Notes: generated from the sequence alone by a model not told the origin. Shown: positions 35,601 through 57,550, numbered from the stretch's first letter. The stretch: DNA of 64,000 nucleotides from Onchocerca lupi (GCA_028564675.1 JAOVVO010000014.1:186001-250000), one strand, 5' to 3'. Numbers and translations: made by a program.

Positions 35601-38600
35601 TTCTACTGCATTTATCATTTCCATCCTTATGATAAAATCCTAATTAATATATATTATTTTCTTTCTCCCAATTTCTCTTTGCTTTTTCTTCACCTTTTTC
35701 AGACTTATTTTCAATACATTACTGCACAGAAAACTTTCATTCTGTAATAAAAATTCAATATCGTGATTGAAAAAGAACGAAATGAAGGATTTGTAGAAAT
35801 TGCGAAAATCATTTTTCCTTTTCGGAAAAATACATTAATAGTAAGTGAAAGAAGACAAATAATAAATGTTAGCAGAAGAAAATGGACTGAAAAATGATAT
35901 TATTAATAATTTATTTATATAGATGATCATAACTGATGCGTAATCTTGCCGATTTTTCTTCGCGACTAACCGAAATGGTAAAATAATTTAGACCTAAAAA
36001 TCATTTCTCTTCGGACTGAAAATTAGTTTTCCACCAATTCTATCATTTTAAGACCTGATATAATATATAACACATACAAATACGGCAAGCATAATAATTG
36101 ATAAATGTTTATCTAAGAATGTTAAAAATATTTTTTTCATTTTATCTACTTTTGCTTAACTTCTAAATTAAAGCTTCCTTTCAAAATTTATTGAATTTCA
36201 AATTCTGGACAAAAAAATTTTCTGGCAAATTTCTTCGGCATAGCATTCTACTGGGACTTCTTTAATATGCGATATGTTATACAGTTATGAATAAAATATC
36301 GTATCAAATAAACGTTGAAACTTTATGAAATGTTTTGATAGGAAGTTGTTGAAAATCACTCATTTCAAAGCTCATAAAACTGAGTTTGATGTCAAATGAA
36401 TTACAACTGTAAACATTTGATTTTAGATTCAGTCATTGATTAGTTGACTGAAGCAAAAGAATTCCTCTGAAGCAATGTTGCACTTTCTGTCAGTAATGCC
36501 ACTTATCAGCAAGTTTCTTTCAAGATGCAATGGTTAGTTCTACAATGCAAATATTACTATATTTAAATCATAAAGTTACATTTTGAGCTAGCTATTTTGA
36601 GTTGGTTAATTATTTAACTATCAGCACATCTGATCTACAATTTATTGATCTCATCTATAACATACATTTTTACAAATCGAAATAGTTCCTTTGTAGTACA
36701 GAACAGAATACAGTCAATTAAATAAATGAAGTGAAGTATTAATCTCTATTATAAAACTTTTAATTTTTTTCAATTTTTCAAATAAAATTTTTTCTTCGAA
36801 AATATAATGCTCCATAGCAGCAAAATGATGGAAAATCCATTCGAGTTGTGGCAAGACGTAAAGGAAATGCTCTAACAAATTTTTTTTTTGTAATTTAAAA
36901 CTTGCTTGAATTGGGAATTTTTATTTATGATGATTTATGCATGCAAGGGGAAAGCAAATACAAAGCTAAAATATTTAAATCAAAATGATCCCAGTTTTAA
37001 TATGAAATATCAAATATCACACATGACTCATTAGCTCATGAACAACCTTGAACACACAGTTATCAGATGTGAATTCAGAGTTTCATTAATCGATAGATAA
37101 CTGCTGAGACGATTTAAAATGATGTTTTTTTCAAGAATGTTAAAAACCAATTCGTCATAGCTCCACGTCGCAGACAAATATAGATTTGCGGCCTTTTGTT
37201 TGTCACAATAGCACGAACTCTTATCATTCATTGCAACCATAATAATAGTCAGATGTTAACAGATTAAGATTAACAAACGGCAGATATGTTTATAACAGCC
37301 ATGAGGGAATCGCTCAATGATCCCAAACACAATAAAGATGCAGTTTCTTGATTCTTTCGTTGAATAGTTTATAAAATATGTGAAAATTTACTCAAAAAAT
37401 AAATTTACTTCCCATTTGTTTTTTATGCGAATTAAAAATTATGATAAGAAATTAATGGTTAAAAACAAAAAAGAAATGGATATTCAACAGTGGTTTCAGA
37501 AAAATAAACATTAATATTTGAAATACTCATCTGACGATTAGTCATTTAGTGCTCTTACTCCAATTTTCTGTCCAATCAATCAGTAAAAGTTCAAGTTTTT
37601 ACGATTTCGAATTTATTTAAACTTGAGAAGTACAGAAATTGAAATTTTTTGAAATCTTAATTGGGAAGCAAAAATTTAAGTTTAATTTAATTTCAGTTGT
37701 AGAAAAATTAAAACTATTATTTGATAATGTTTATTTGACCAAATGTTTTGTGTTTGAGTAATCCTGAATAAACAGATTGTTTAAGTTATTGAATCGGAAT
37801 AAATGTGATATTATTAAAACGACATAAATTAGTTAAAAAAGGGTAATAAATCAACGATTTTTTAAAAATTTCGACTTAAATTATAAAAATGTTAAAATTG
37901 ATGGCAACCAAAACTTGCTTTAATTAGATAAAATTTTATCAAATAGGTACAATTCAGGAAATAATTGAGTTTATTAACTTAATAAGAAGAATTTTAGAAT
38001 TATTTAAAATTTTAAAGCAATTACAGATTTTTGAAACAGTAAAGTCACAGTTGTTTAATAGTTAAGTAAAGTTATTTTGTCTAAAATGATATGGATTTGA
38101 TTATTATTGTTTATTCCATCTTGTATGATCTTTCTGTCCTTTTCAAGTTGTAAGGGTTGAATCTCACAAGAAGTGGTCAGTTGAAAATAATATATTTCTT
38201 ACAAAATATTGTATTTTTAAAATAATATATTTTCGTTTGAAAATATATTATTTATCTTACATTTCACATTTGTTTTGTCTACACCTTCTCGCATTTTTTT
38301 ATTTAATTGCTGTTAGTGCGATTGCTTGATCTTAAAGTATATTCGCTAAAAGTTCTTAGAAGATATTTTTTAAGATCAGAAGCATTGAAATCTTAAAATA
38401 GCTTTATCTATTGTTACTGCTCTGCTGCTGGTCTTGAAATGTCTTCGCGACATTTTGACGAAAATTCCGGTTCCTATGCTGATTCTTTTCAGAATTTTTT
38501 CAGCAAAACATAATCGTTTTACTGCATATTTACAATTTGTCAGTTGTAAACATGTGACAAGGAAATGAACATTCTAATTAAATTCTTTATAAACTATATA

Positions 38601-40484
38601 GTTTCGTCATTTTTCTATCCCATACAATACATTTTATGAATTTACTAATTCTATTTAGTGCTTATTTGTTAATGGTAATGATAGGCAACTAACTAAGCAT
38701 TCTCAGAACATTTTCATCATGAATTTAAAGAATATTATCGGTGAGTATTAATTGATGAAATGAAATGATATTATTGAATTACACCAGGGACTTAAACATT
38801 CACTGAATCAAGCATTGTACTTTTTCAGAATTTCAGAATTCTCCCTTTTTCGTCCCGATGATTGTGATTGTTTCTTATATTGATAGTGAACCAAAATATA
38901 TTCTGGATGATTTATAAATAACAAAATATCACATAAATTATACTAAGTGGCGATATGATTTCGATAAAAACATGCATATAGGAAAAATATCAAAATTAAT
39001 TAACTAAGATAATATTTGAAAAGTAATTCAGATCATCAAAATTTGGAATGAGATGAATAATAGAAAGTCTTCGATCAAAATATTGTTGTAAAGAGTAAAT
39101 TTTATAGATTTTTTGAAGTAATAGAAGCACTTGTTTGAAATTTAAGATTATTGATAATGGATTTTATTTTAAAACATTAATTAGTCGAAAATGGAACATT
39201 GCGAGTATTCTAACAAAGATTTTGAGAAGTCGAAAGAATTAAGACATCCGAATTTTTGAGTAGTTCTGAAAAACATTTGATAACATGACGAATTTAGAAA
39301 CTTGAGCAAAAGTACTGCAGCATTTACTATCTTGGTTTGGAAAATGGAAAGCTAAGACATGAAAATTGAGAATATAATGATGGAAATTTAAGAAAACAGG
39401 AATGAGTACTGTGAACAGAAAGGACAATGGATATCGCTGCAGTGAAATCAACGATGTTCAAAATGAATAAACGATTACGAAGTAACTAACGAACGATTTC
39501 AAAAGATTCTGGAAAAACCTATAAAATATCATTTTTAAATTTGTTTAGCAAAAAACAAAAGGAACATTTGATGGACAAAGAACTGAAAGAAAAATGGAAA
39601 ATATTGCAAGATAACGCAAGCACTTTTCAAACCTTTATATGATCCAGTGAAAAGGATTAATGTTGAATTATTGCGGTATATCAGTTACCTTAAACAGAGT
39701 TATTAGTAATACTAATAAATTAATGAAGGCAAAAGAAAATAATGCAAGTAAAGATATTTTATTCTGTTTTATCGACTGACAATGCGAAAACGAAGTTTTT
39801 GCTATTTAAATGTCTTAAAATGATTAGTTTATCAATGCAATAATTATATGTATTGTATGGTGAATTATTAAAATCGACAATGATAATTGAATGAACTGAA
39901 TCTTTATATGCAAGAGATATGAATCGAAATGCTTCAAAATATGTATGCCTTTGTCAAGAATGATGTGATAATATTTGGTGAATATTTATAACACTTTCAA
40001 TTACGGGTTAATCAACATGATATCAAGCAAATTTTATCAATCTTGATTATCATGGCATGTGCTACTAAAGCATATTTACATTATTATGTGATATTCTTAA
40101 CTATTCATTATTCAGTATCTCAAAGTTCTAATTTAATATTAACGGATGAAATATTTTATGGCATAATTTTAAGCCATTATTTTAAAATGCTTTGAATATC
40201 AGAAAAACGAATAGTTGTTAAGCAGTTGTAAGCAGCGTCACTGAATTTTCAATTCAATTGTTTTCAAGGCTGCGATTCAGTTGCTGAAAAAAAATTCTTC
40301 GGTGAGATTTTGATCCTAGATTCAAGCAGATTTCAAGTAAAGTCGGCTCTTTACTATAAATATTCGTTTTGTTTGAAAAAATAAAATTCAGAATATTAGC
40401 AAGAAGGCATGTAAAAAAAGAAAAACAGCAATCATACAGTACCTATTATACCGTACTCCAAAAACAAACAATCGCATAGGAAAA
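32658..40484. other. Long region without a convincing gene (ADAMTS upstream, esterase downstream)
   Basis: This includes the presumed ADAMTS promoter region just above 32657. It shows a short GT-rich stretch near 33880-33950 and purine-rich sequence at about 33070-33160. Otherwise it is A/T-rich, with only short chance frames. No exon chain with consistent splice phases was found on either strand. Confidence 0.45.
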
Positions 40485-48369
<7,885 letters not shown>

Positions 48370-50655
48370 AGCGCATTTAGCAACCTCTCATCATGCTTTT
48401 ATCAAACTTCTTTCGTCTAATTTTTCTTGCTTTGATTGATCCACTTTTCTTTTCAAAAATCCACTTCTAATCTTTATCAGTCTAAAAATTTTTCTAATTT
48501 TTAAGAAATTTTTGATTGGTGAAAAATTTTTTGAAATGGTTGCTGATTTAAATTAACAGCTTAATTACAACCTTTGGTCGATCACAATCGTTTCAGTTGC
48601 TCCAGAAATAAGCTACAGTTATTTATTTTGATCAATCACTGAGTCAATAATTATGATCAAATTAATAGATCGTTGAAAATAATTTGAAAAGAAAGAAAAG
48701 ACAGTAAGCATTAAAAATTGTTACAAACTTGGTGTGGGCAGTTTATTATTTAATGGCAATGGTAGAATCAATAGCATAACAGTGGGTCAGTCAGAATGGC
48801 AGTAGTGATATCAATGATGATATAATAGTGTAGTAATAATTAAAATGAAATGAAAATAGTTCAGTGTTAGCTGATAAGAATGGAGAGACTTCTTCCATAT
48901 GATGCATAACTATCCTGGCTGGATAGTGCAGGTCAAAGGTCAGAGCTGCGAATTATTACTAACATCACGAAAATAGAAAGAATTCCGATAATCTGAATCA
49001 AATTAAGGGAAGCATTGACAGCTTGGCACTTATTCTCATGGGCAGTTTTGATACAGTAACAAATAAGGGCACTTGTCGGTTACGCCTGAAAGGGACTTTG
49101 AGAATTGAGATTTATGCAAATTGTTACGATACGTTAAGAGAATGATTTAATTATACCTTATACCTCAGTATATTTTCTTTTATTACTAATAATGTAATTT
49201 TCTAGATCATTGTAGGAAAAACAATCAGGAAATATGTGAATTTTATAATCGCAGAAACTGGATGATTGCTCGAATCAAGGGAGATAAGACACTGATTAAC
49301 ATTTATGCCACCAAATAGAAAGTGTTTGTCGGAAATGAGTAAGATCAATCTTCAAATGATTAAACAAATTCATACATAATGATATATATTCTCATACATA
49401 ATTTAAAAACTTATTAGAGTATTAAGTTAGAATTCAAACATAATTTGGAGTAAGAACTAGGAATTTTTCTCGAGAATCTGACAACAAACAATTTCTTCCC
49501 TTTTTTAGAAATGCATGAAAAGAGAGTACATCAAATGGCAACGAGAGTAAAAACATTAATCATCCTCCTAGTATATACAGATAAAAGCCAGTTATTTGGA
49601 ATGCAGTCGTTTGTTTTGCAAATCCTAGAGCAGATTCTAAAGTCCAAAACACCACTTGCTGTCATCCTGCCCCTTCCAATTTGTCATATTCATTGAAAGC
49701 ATCATTTTTCAAGACAATTTTGACGTCATTTGATGATAAAAGAGTGAGATCTATGCAAATTGTGTTAAAATTAGTAGTTCAGAACTTCATTAATTTGTAC
49801 TTAAAAAATGATTCATACTATAAAAAATTAATTATTATAAAAATGTGCACGGAATTATATTTGATAAATTAAGTACTAGTAAATCAAGACGCAAAAAAAA
49901 GTGCTGTAAAAAACGACTTTGACAAATATAGAGTAAGTATTTGGAATATTGACAAAATTACAGGAGAAACTACGTAATACAAAAGTCGATGTCTTTTTTA
50001 TCGTAATTCGCATCAGATTTTAAATTTTAAAAACTCGTACCAGATTTTAAGGATTTATCCGATATTATGATGTTTGGTAAAAGCACAAACACAGGAAATT
50101 TTCTGGCCAGATAGGCGTGAATTTTAGACTTTATGAACAAATAAAACTAATAATTTGAACGGAATAAATTCCACCTGCGAGAAATTTTTCGGAATAATAT
50201 TAAAAATTTAATCAATTTAAATTAAGTTAGCAAATCATTCTATAAAATTTCAGACATTTCAATAGTTTCAAAACAAAACAAAAGATAAGGATTAAATAGA
50301 AAGTTGATAAAATCACAAGGGAATTTTTAAACTGGCTGGAATTAACTAAAAATTAAAATCTCGGAAGCTCCAGGAATTGAAGTACTTCTCCTCATTGCCA
50401 TCCAAAAAATTTTTTTTGTGGCTTATGAAGACAAAAATATTTATCCTTATTTGGCATTGCAGTACCATTCATAACTCTCTTTTTTTTTTTTTTTGCTTTT
50501 CGAGAATAGCTCTGAAACTTGATGAGTAAAATGAGCTTTGAATTAATTCAAGAGTACAATTATTTTAGAGATTTTAGAGTAAATTTTGAAGATTTTCCGA
50601 ACAGTTTAAAATCTGAATGTAAATTTTAAAAAATTTGAATGATGTATAAAAAAGA
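48370..50655. other. Region upstream of the esterase gene
   Basis: It should contain the esterase promoter. A/T-rich sequence with no convincing exon was seen on either strand. Confidence 0.4.
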
Positions 50656-50817
50656 ATGAAAGCAAGGCAAAAAGAGGATATAGCTGTGGAATTTGAAAGC
50701 AGTCGCTTCATCGATTCGGCAGTGGACTTCTCCAATTTCTACGATCCCAACACCAGTATTCCACAATTTTTTCCATTCAAAGGACATTCAAGCAAACAAT
50801 TTGACTTATTTAAATAA
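50656..50817 (+). CDS. Short coding-like ORF or exon (53 aa), unrecognised
   Basis: ATG at 50656 opens 53 codons to a TAA at 50815-50817. The product begins MKARQKEDIAVEFESSRF, continues DFSNFYDPNTSIPQFFPF and ends KQFDLFK. Its amino acid mix (Phe, Ser, Asp, Pro, few Lys/Asn/Ile runs) and locally higher GC differ from the chance frames of this AT-rich region. It has no signal peptide, membrane helix or known motif. It could be a small protein gene, one exon of a longer gene or a remnant. No linked exon was found. Confidence 0.35.
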   Translation: MKARQKEDIAVEFESSRFIDSAVDFSNFYDPNTSIPQFFPFKGHSSKQFDLFK

Positions 50818-51415
50818 ATCAAGGCTCGATTTTTTTTTTCAAAAAATATGAATGAAGTCTATGAACAACACTAAGGTGAAGAGATTTGGTGAGAAAGGTG
50901 GAGACTGGTGAGAAGTATAACTTTCATTTTTGCCAAAAAGACTAAGCCTAATTGTCTGTCAAAGAAGTACGAGTTAAGCTGAATCATTTTATTGAGCATA
51001 TCTGTAAACCACAAGATGCTGATTTCAATTTAGAAATACAAAAATCAATTATGAATTTGCGAAATTTCTGCTTGACAAAAATGAAAATGATTGGCAGCTA
51101 AGAAAATATTTGAATTTTCACGTTATTAGTTCATTTCCAACGCTGCTTCCGATCTAACATTCCCGGCAATTCTCACACACATATACTGTCAAGCTTAAAT
51201 AATAAAGCTAAACGATTGCAATGACGTGATAGAAAAGGCATGTTTCGACTAAAAGGCAAATTGAAGTTTGATTGATTGACTGCCTAAGGAAATAATTCGC
51301 TATGCATGCCACTGCAAGCAGATGCATGCCATTGCAAGCAGCTATTCGTTGGAAAACTGAAAAGCTGCTAAGAATGTTGAAAATGTCAGCGTGTTCATTG
51401 ATTCCGGTAGAAGAA
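50818..51415. other. Non-coding stretch with a 20-base tandem duplication
   Basis: Mostly A/T-rich without a coding frame. At 51302-51341 the unit ATGCATGCCACTGCAAGCAG is repeated head to tail with one substitution. Confidence 0.5.
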
Positions 51416-52955
51416 TCAATGATTTGGCATGCAAGTTAAGGATAACTGGATTTTTGGTTTGGAAGTATCCCACTGCAACGGCAGCATTTTATTTGAACAG
51501 AAAAGATGCTTGAGAGAGGGATCTCTTGAAATTCCAGAAATCAACAAATTAACGAAACATTCATGACCTTTTGGATCGTCTATTGTAAGAGTTGAGTTAA
51601 TTAGCAAGAATGTAAGTAAAGCAAACTATGTTGCAAACTCAAAAATAATAATGCGAACTCCTGAATCAGTTTTTATCTTCTAATGTTCTGAAGGATTTTT
51701 TGTTACAGAATGATGATAATACTTAACTGTTGGTGGATTACATCGATACTTGCAAATTCTCTTTCTCAATACTTCAATAAATTTTTTCCTAAACTTAAAC
51801 TTAAATTCCACTTAAAGAAAGTGCTTATCCGAATATGGAAAAGATGATAAACGAAATTTTATGAAACTGGCTAGATTTTGAATTTAATTTATTGAATATA
51901 TAAAATCAACATGGAAGGCCTTTGTAAATAAATATTTCTGTTTCTGGTACGATTCGCATCATTCACGATTCAGTGTATGAGAGAAGCTCAAATTGTACGA
52001 GTGCCGAAAAACCGTGAAAAACACGTAGATAGTCGTAAAAGATTGCCCAAAAAGTCTTTAATAATTGGTGACATCAATCTATCCAGCAATTGATTGTTCG
52101 AGTATTTATGAGTTACGTATGTACGTATACATTATGTAAGCATGTAATACTTGTGTGTGTGTGGATGTATGCGTGTGTGTATGTGTGTGGATGTATGTGT
52201 GTGTGTATGTGTGTGGATGTATGTGTGTGTGTATGTGTATATGTATGTTTATGAGTATATTGTGCATCAGTTATTAAACAATTTGATTATACACTTTTAG
52301 TAATCGTTGCTTCGGCAAGATGTCTAAATATAGGAATTTGCTTGATGCATTTACTCTACTCTGTCCAAAATGCCATTTTCAAGAATGACAAATATGTGAC
52401 ATAGTGAGTGCATTGCGTTCTCGTCAACGCCACAAGTAGTAATCAATTTATTCGTGATTGTATCCAAAAAGTATGTCGAGAGTCTCGACGATTGCAATAT
52501 TGGTTTTTAGCAAAGAGCGCAATGAACAAGCAAGCAACTAATCGAGTTGATGAAGAGATGGAGATAAAAAGGAAAAAGTCAATCTTTAGGCAACTCATCA
52601 TGAAATTGATTTGATTTGATCTGATCGTGCTTGATGTTTGTTTATTGAGAGTGAATATCGCAGTATATCGAGTCAAAATTACATTCCAAACATTTTATAT
52701 TCCACAAATTTCAGAGAGAGAAATGCTCATAAATATTAGGGAGTGATGTCATTAAACAGAATGAAATAATTCAAGTGATGTGTGTTAATGAGCAATTAGC
52801 AGTACAATCAAATTCTGTCTGCCTATTGCAAGCCAGTCACACTGGAACTTGTGCTCGTTCACATCAGGTTCATCACTACTGCTAATACCGAATTCTGTTC
52901 CTGCAAGACAGGATTCTTCAATTTCAATGGAAGAAGTTTCCTTCAAAATTAGAGA
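51416..52955 (-). CDS. Tentative two-exon fragment of an unrecognised gene
   Basis: Two coding-like frames on the minus strand can be joined in phase. The first, within 52955-52841, contains SSIEIEESCLAGTEFG and SSSDEPDVNEHKFQ, and reaches a possible donor (T|GTGACT). The second, 51579-51416, follows an acceptor (TTACAATAG), reads DPKGHECFVNLLISGISRD, then LPLQWDTSKPKIQ, and stops at 51416. No start codon or upstream exon is identified, and no domain is recognised. A plus-strand frame at about 52408-52614 lies in the proposed intron and also looks somewhat coding-like. This may be a real unannotated gene, a pseudogene or coincidence. Confidence 0.25.
52151..52248. repeat. GT-rich minisatellite, 26-bp unit
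   Basis: About three and a half copies of a unit containing GTGTGTGGATGTATGTGTGT followed by GTGTAT, the first with a single C for T change. Likely length-variable between individuals. Confidence 0.85.
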
Positions 52956-54902
52956 CTAAATTTTGGCATCGCTAGAATAGCACTGAAGCCTGAGCAACGT
53001 TTCCAAAAGTCAAAAGTGGTTTTTAGAATGTGATTCATTCACTCTTCAGCATAAAAAAGATGGCATCACATGTACATTGTTGTAGGCTTTGGTGATCTTT
53101 GATTAATAATAAAAACAACTGTGAAGTAAGATTATAAATAGGACTAATCACAATGATAACAACTGATAACATTCAGCATTGATTTTTGGGAACAAAGTTG
53201 ATACCTACCTGTACGCAACGTCACCTGCACAATGCACATACACATATACATATACAAGTCAGCTGTATAATGTACACACAGAAGCAAGCAAATGTACGGC
53301 AGACATAAGCTGGTACTGAAATTATTCTTTTCAATTCGCAGGCAACTTTAAAAAGTTGTGGAAAGTGGAGGGATGGATGTTTGTCAGATGGTTCATCTGT
53401 TGACACCTTTTTATGCATCTTTCTTCCATTTTCGCGTAAAGAAATGCGATTTATTTTAGCGAATTTTCCACGAATATTAAAAATGCATAAAATCGAATGT
53501 GATATGTTATGGAAAATGGTTGTTGTATTGCATTGTTTGTTAACTTGCTTCTCTTTATCTTTTATATTGAAGAAGACATTTTTTCAGTTCTTGCGTTTGA
53601 CTAATTTTAAATCTTGCGAACTTAAAAAAAAGACCTTTCTTGGTTTCAGTTTAAATTTTCATGAAAAGTTTAGGTAGATATAGCTGAAGGCAGTTCTCAG
53701 AAAGCTAAATATTCAAAATTTTAGTGCATTAGTTCCATGATTCTAAACTGAAAATCTACTTTCTCAACTGCATTTTTTCCATGTAAGAAAGTATGGAAAA
53801 AAGATCAAGCTCTTAGGCTCCAATTTCAAGAAAAATGAATATGGCGAGATTATTGTCTACAATTCTCATTTTTTCAACATTAATAAAGCTATTTTTTCGA
53901 GCATGAAGGTAAAAAGGAAATCTAGCGATCTTTTCGATTTTATCAGTATGATCACAAAAGTCGCTCGAATTCGATGGTGCAGTTTTTATTTTATTTCATT
54001 TTATTTTTTTTTTTCGGAATTTGTTTAACATTACAAAATTACAAAATCAATCCACCCATCCTCATCTGTTTTATAATTTATAACTTATTGAGAAGAATTT
54101 GTCAACAAATGCTTCGACTGAATTGATGAATGGCACAAATGTTCTCCCATCGATCGAATTTCGTGAAATTCTTCAAACATCAAATTTTTAAAGTTGGGAT
54201 CAAATCTATTTCTGATTTTGGTTTATTAAGATTCAAAAGTTACAACAAGCGAATTGTATTGTATTGTTGCTTGAATTTTTCTAATTTGCTAATGCTTCTT
54301 CAGATCCTGCACATACTTTTGTATAGCGATATATTTATTTCAGTTCATCTCTATCAATTTTATTTTTTTGATATCATATCTTCTACGTTGCAAATGCGGA
54401 AGTAAAACTTTTGAATATTTTGAATTATATGCTGCATATAAATTGCGAAATGAAACTTTTTTATATTTCAAACTTTATATTACATTAAACTATCATAAGC
54501 AAAATTGGTGGCATTTTTTTTGATCTTTGAACTTATATTTTCGCGTGACTTACTATTTTTTTTTTACTTTTGTTATTTTTATTTTTTCACGTGCTCAAAT
54601 TTCTTGAAAATGCTATAGAATTTGAAACGGAAAAAATTACCAAATGGTGTGACCCTTTAGGGTTATATATGTTATCATTACCGATATCATTATGTCAATA
54701 ATTCTGTCAATGTATCATTAAAAATCACATTAATCAATGAGGAACTCTTTGAATTTATTACACTAATAGTTATTAGTGAAAAGATTCGTATCTTCAATAA
54801 CTGTTAATTGTTCGGAACTGTTGAAATTAATAATCGTATTGAAATCTTATCCATTTCTAGCACTATGTATTATCTGTAATGGACCATTAAAATACTGATT
54901 AC
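52956..54902. other. Region upstream of the 54903 gene
   Basis: A/T-rich sequence with a short CA/TA-rich stretch near 53225-53280. It should include the promoter of the following gene. No convincing exon was seen. Confidence 0.4.
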
Positions 54903-57059
54903 ATGGGTGATACCGTGCTACTTCTACTATCACTAGTACTCGCAAGTGAGGGAGAAACGCAGAATTGGTCCCTGGAAAATTGTAGTTCACATTGCACGAT
55001 TAAATTCGATGAGGTTACAATTTTACCTTACTTTTATTTTATAACTTCGTTATTTACTTATTGCTTATACTATCATTTACAACTTGCTATTGTCTTTCTC
55101 ACTTCTTCTATTAGTTGGACCATATTTTGCCCAAATCTTTTTCTACCAATGCAACCATGGTTTTCAGTTGCAATCGTAAGTGGAAAAAGTTTACCAAAAT
55201 GATCCCTTAGAAACGAGATAAATTACAATGTTCAATTCTTGCTTGTTACTCAGCAATTTTTTACCATCAATTAAGGGTTCTATAAAGCAAACTATGAAAG
55301 AATCGAAATTGAAAAGTGTAGTTCAGTATTTCGTAAAGATTTCTATAAGATAATGAAATGACTAGACAAATAGCACCAAATGATTTCAATGAGTTCTAAG
55401 CAACTTTTTTTAGAACTTGTCGTGTTGGAACAAAACTGCTCAATTTTTTGACAAAACACTTATGAGTATATCGTTGCGATATGTCACCACACAGGTTCGT
55501 TTACTTGATTGGCTCGGTGAAGAGAATAATTTATATAGATAATCATGGTTTAGTGATCTAATTGGAATAGTCTATGGAAGGATGGTAATAATGTAGTCAG
55601 TGATGTTGCAAGGAAATTCAGTTTTTTGACAAATTTAAATCAATAAATAAAATTCCAGCTAATATGGATCATATAAGTTCCCCTATTCTCTCTTCAATAA
55701 ATGTTTCAAATAGAAAAACAAACTACGTATTTATAAAAGATCTCGGATGAAGTTGAAAAATATGAAATGTTAAATTAGTGAAACAGGACACAAAAAGAAT
55801 GTTTCAAATTGATTATTTTCCATGTACTTTTTACTTAATTTTCCAGTTTTAAAGGCTTTCATTTCCGGTAAATATTTTAATAGCGACAAAGCGACATTAC
55901 GGGAAATTGCCAACTTCTGAAGAAATAGCAAAAGTAAGCTTCAAGATTTAATTGTTCTAAATAAAATAACCTCGTTTTTTGATTTTTTTTCTTTCTGCAT
56001 AATGATATCATTCCATTTCATTTTTATCTTTGCCTATTCATTCCACTATCTAGCTTTCCTTTCTTCAGGAATAATTCGCAATGTTCAATCGCTCCATTTT
56101 TTTTTTTTTTTTTTTTCTAATTTTTAGAACAGTATCAACAGAGTGGTTGAGCATATGGAACGTTATTATGTTGGCAGAGATACTGGCGTTCTGAGAAGAG
56201 AAATTATCAATAAAACTATGATAGCTCTTGTTTCCGCCTCTTTTGTAAGTGCAGTTTTGATTTGCCGAATTATAGCAACTTTAGTGATGATACTCCGGTA
56301 GGGAACTTGAAACACTGTCGACGTTTTTATTGCAATTTGGTTGGCCAAAATGTGGCAATTTTTTCACAGTTAACTTGATCAGAATAATAAATACGATAAA
56401 ATGAATCAACTAAGCTGTGAAAACATGCTTGATAAAAAGAAAAATGACGTTAGCATCAATTTCTTGATGCCATTTCTTAGACCAATTATATAATTTATAA
56501 AAACAAAAAAGAAATTATAAAAACGAAGAAAAGAAAAGGCTACCTGATTAGATCTTAAAGTAATGGAGAGTTGGAATGACGAAATCACGATGAGTGGGAT
56601 CGCCAACTTCAAGCATCTGACAAATTGGCTGTTTGATAAATTCAAAATTTCCATGTAATGCAGTAGTGAAAGAATGATGTAACGACTGAGCGATTACCTA
56701 AAACCATTTATCTTATCACATATTACTGTGCTCAGAAGCTGAGCTTAGCTTGAGCTAAAGATTTTCTAAATCGAAATACTCCACAAATTGCAAAACATGG
56801 ACACTCTGAGTATTTCATAATCTAATCAATCACTTTTCAGAAAACGATTAAAGCTAGAAAACAACCGCCTTTGCTGCCATGTCCACAAGGCTGTGAAAGA
56901 ATATCGAAATTTTGGTTATCATGTAGTTTCGTGTCACTGTTATTTTCCGGCCTTTTGACTGCTATCATAGCAATCAGTAAAATTGAACAGGATCGCAAAG
57001 ATCGAAATTTTGCCTTAGTTGAAAAAGCAGTAGAAATTGCTAAAGATAAAAGAAACTGA
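54903..57059 (+). CDS. Unrecognised small type I membrane protein (5 exons, about 185 aa)
   Basis: Exons 54903-55013, 55115-55175, 55884-55933, 56128-56244 and 56841-57059 join in consistent phase with good donors (GTAAGT, GTAAGC) and acceptors (TATTAG, AATAG, TTTTTAG, TTTTCAG). The protein starts with a typical signal peptide (MGDTVLLLLSLVLASEG). A short luminal or extracellular part follows with N-glycosylation sequons (NWS, NCS, NAT, NKT) and a CSSHC motif. Further on are a basic stretch (KTIKARKQPPLLPCPQGC), one membrane helix (SFVSLLFSGLLTAIIAI) and a charged, Lys/Asp/Glu-rich tail ending KDKRN. I recognise no domain. The architecture suggests a small surface or secretory-pathway protein, possibly restricted to nematodes; its function is unknown. 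The first donor (GAG|GTTACA) is the weakest. Confidence 0.65.
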
Positions 57060-57550
57060 ATTTCGTTCTTTTAGGTCATTCTCTACTTTTTTTTCAAGCA
57101 GAAAAAAAAAATAAGACATCAGGTATCATAGAAACCATTACGGAAACATTTTGCAATGTATGAAAATTTTTAATATACATCTATCAAATGATTTCTGAAG
57201 GGTTTTTGAAGATGTTAAAAGTCGTTTCGATACTAAAAAAAAAGAAAAAAATTAAAAAATTTTTCTTTCACATCATGACGGATAAAGAGATATTGAAATT
57301 AGTAAAAACTTTGGCAAAAAGATTCTCGAGACAATCTTACCAATCTCAGTCACAACATATTTCTGCAATATATAATATATTCATGATTTTGTAATTTTGC
57401 CTTATTCTCCATCTCATATTTATTTTATTTTCCTTCATAATTTATTCAATTTTTAAATAAATCCCAATTTAATTTTATCAATTATTTTCTTCTGTTGATT
57501 TCACTTTTTTCCTTTTTTACTCTCTATTCTTTTGCTTCACTTTCATTCTT

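Noticed and set aside
57188..57394. Lys-rich ORF downstream of the 54903 gene
   Set aside because: It spans an A-rich run, lacks splice context and looks like 3' flanking sequence.
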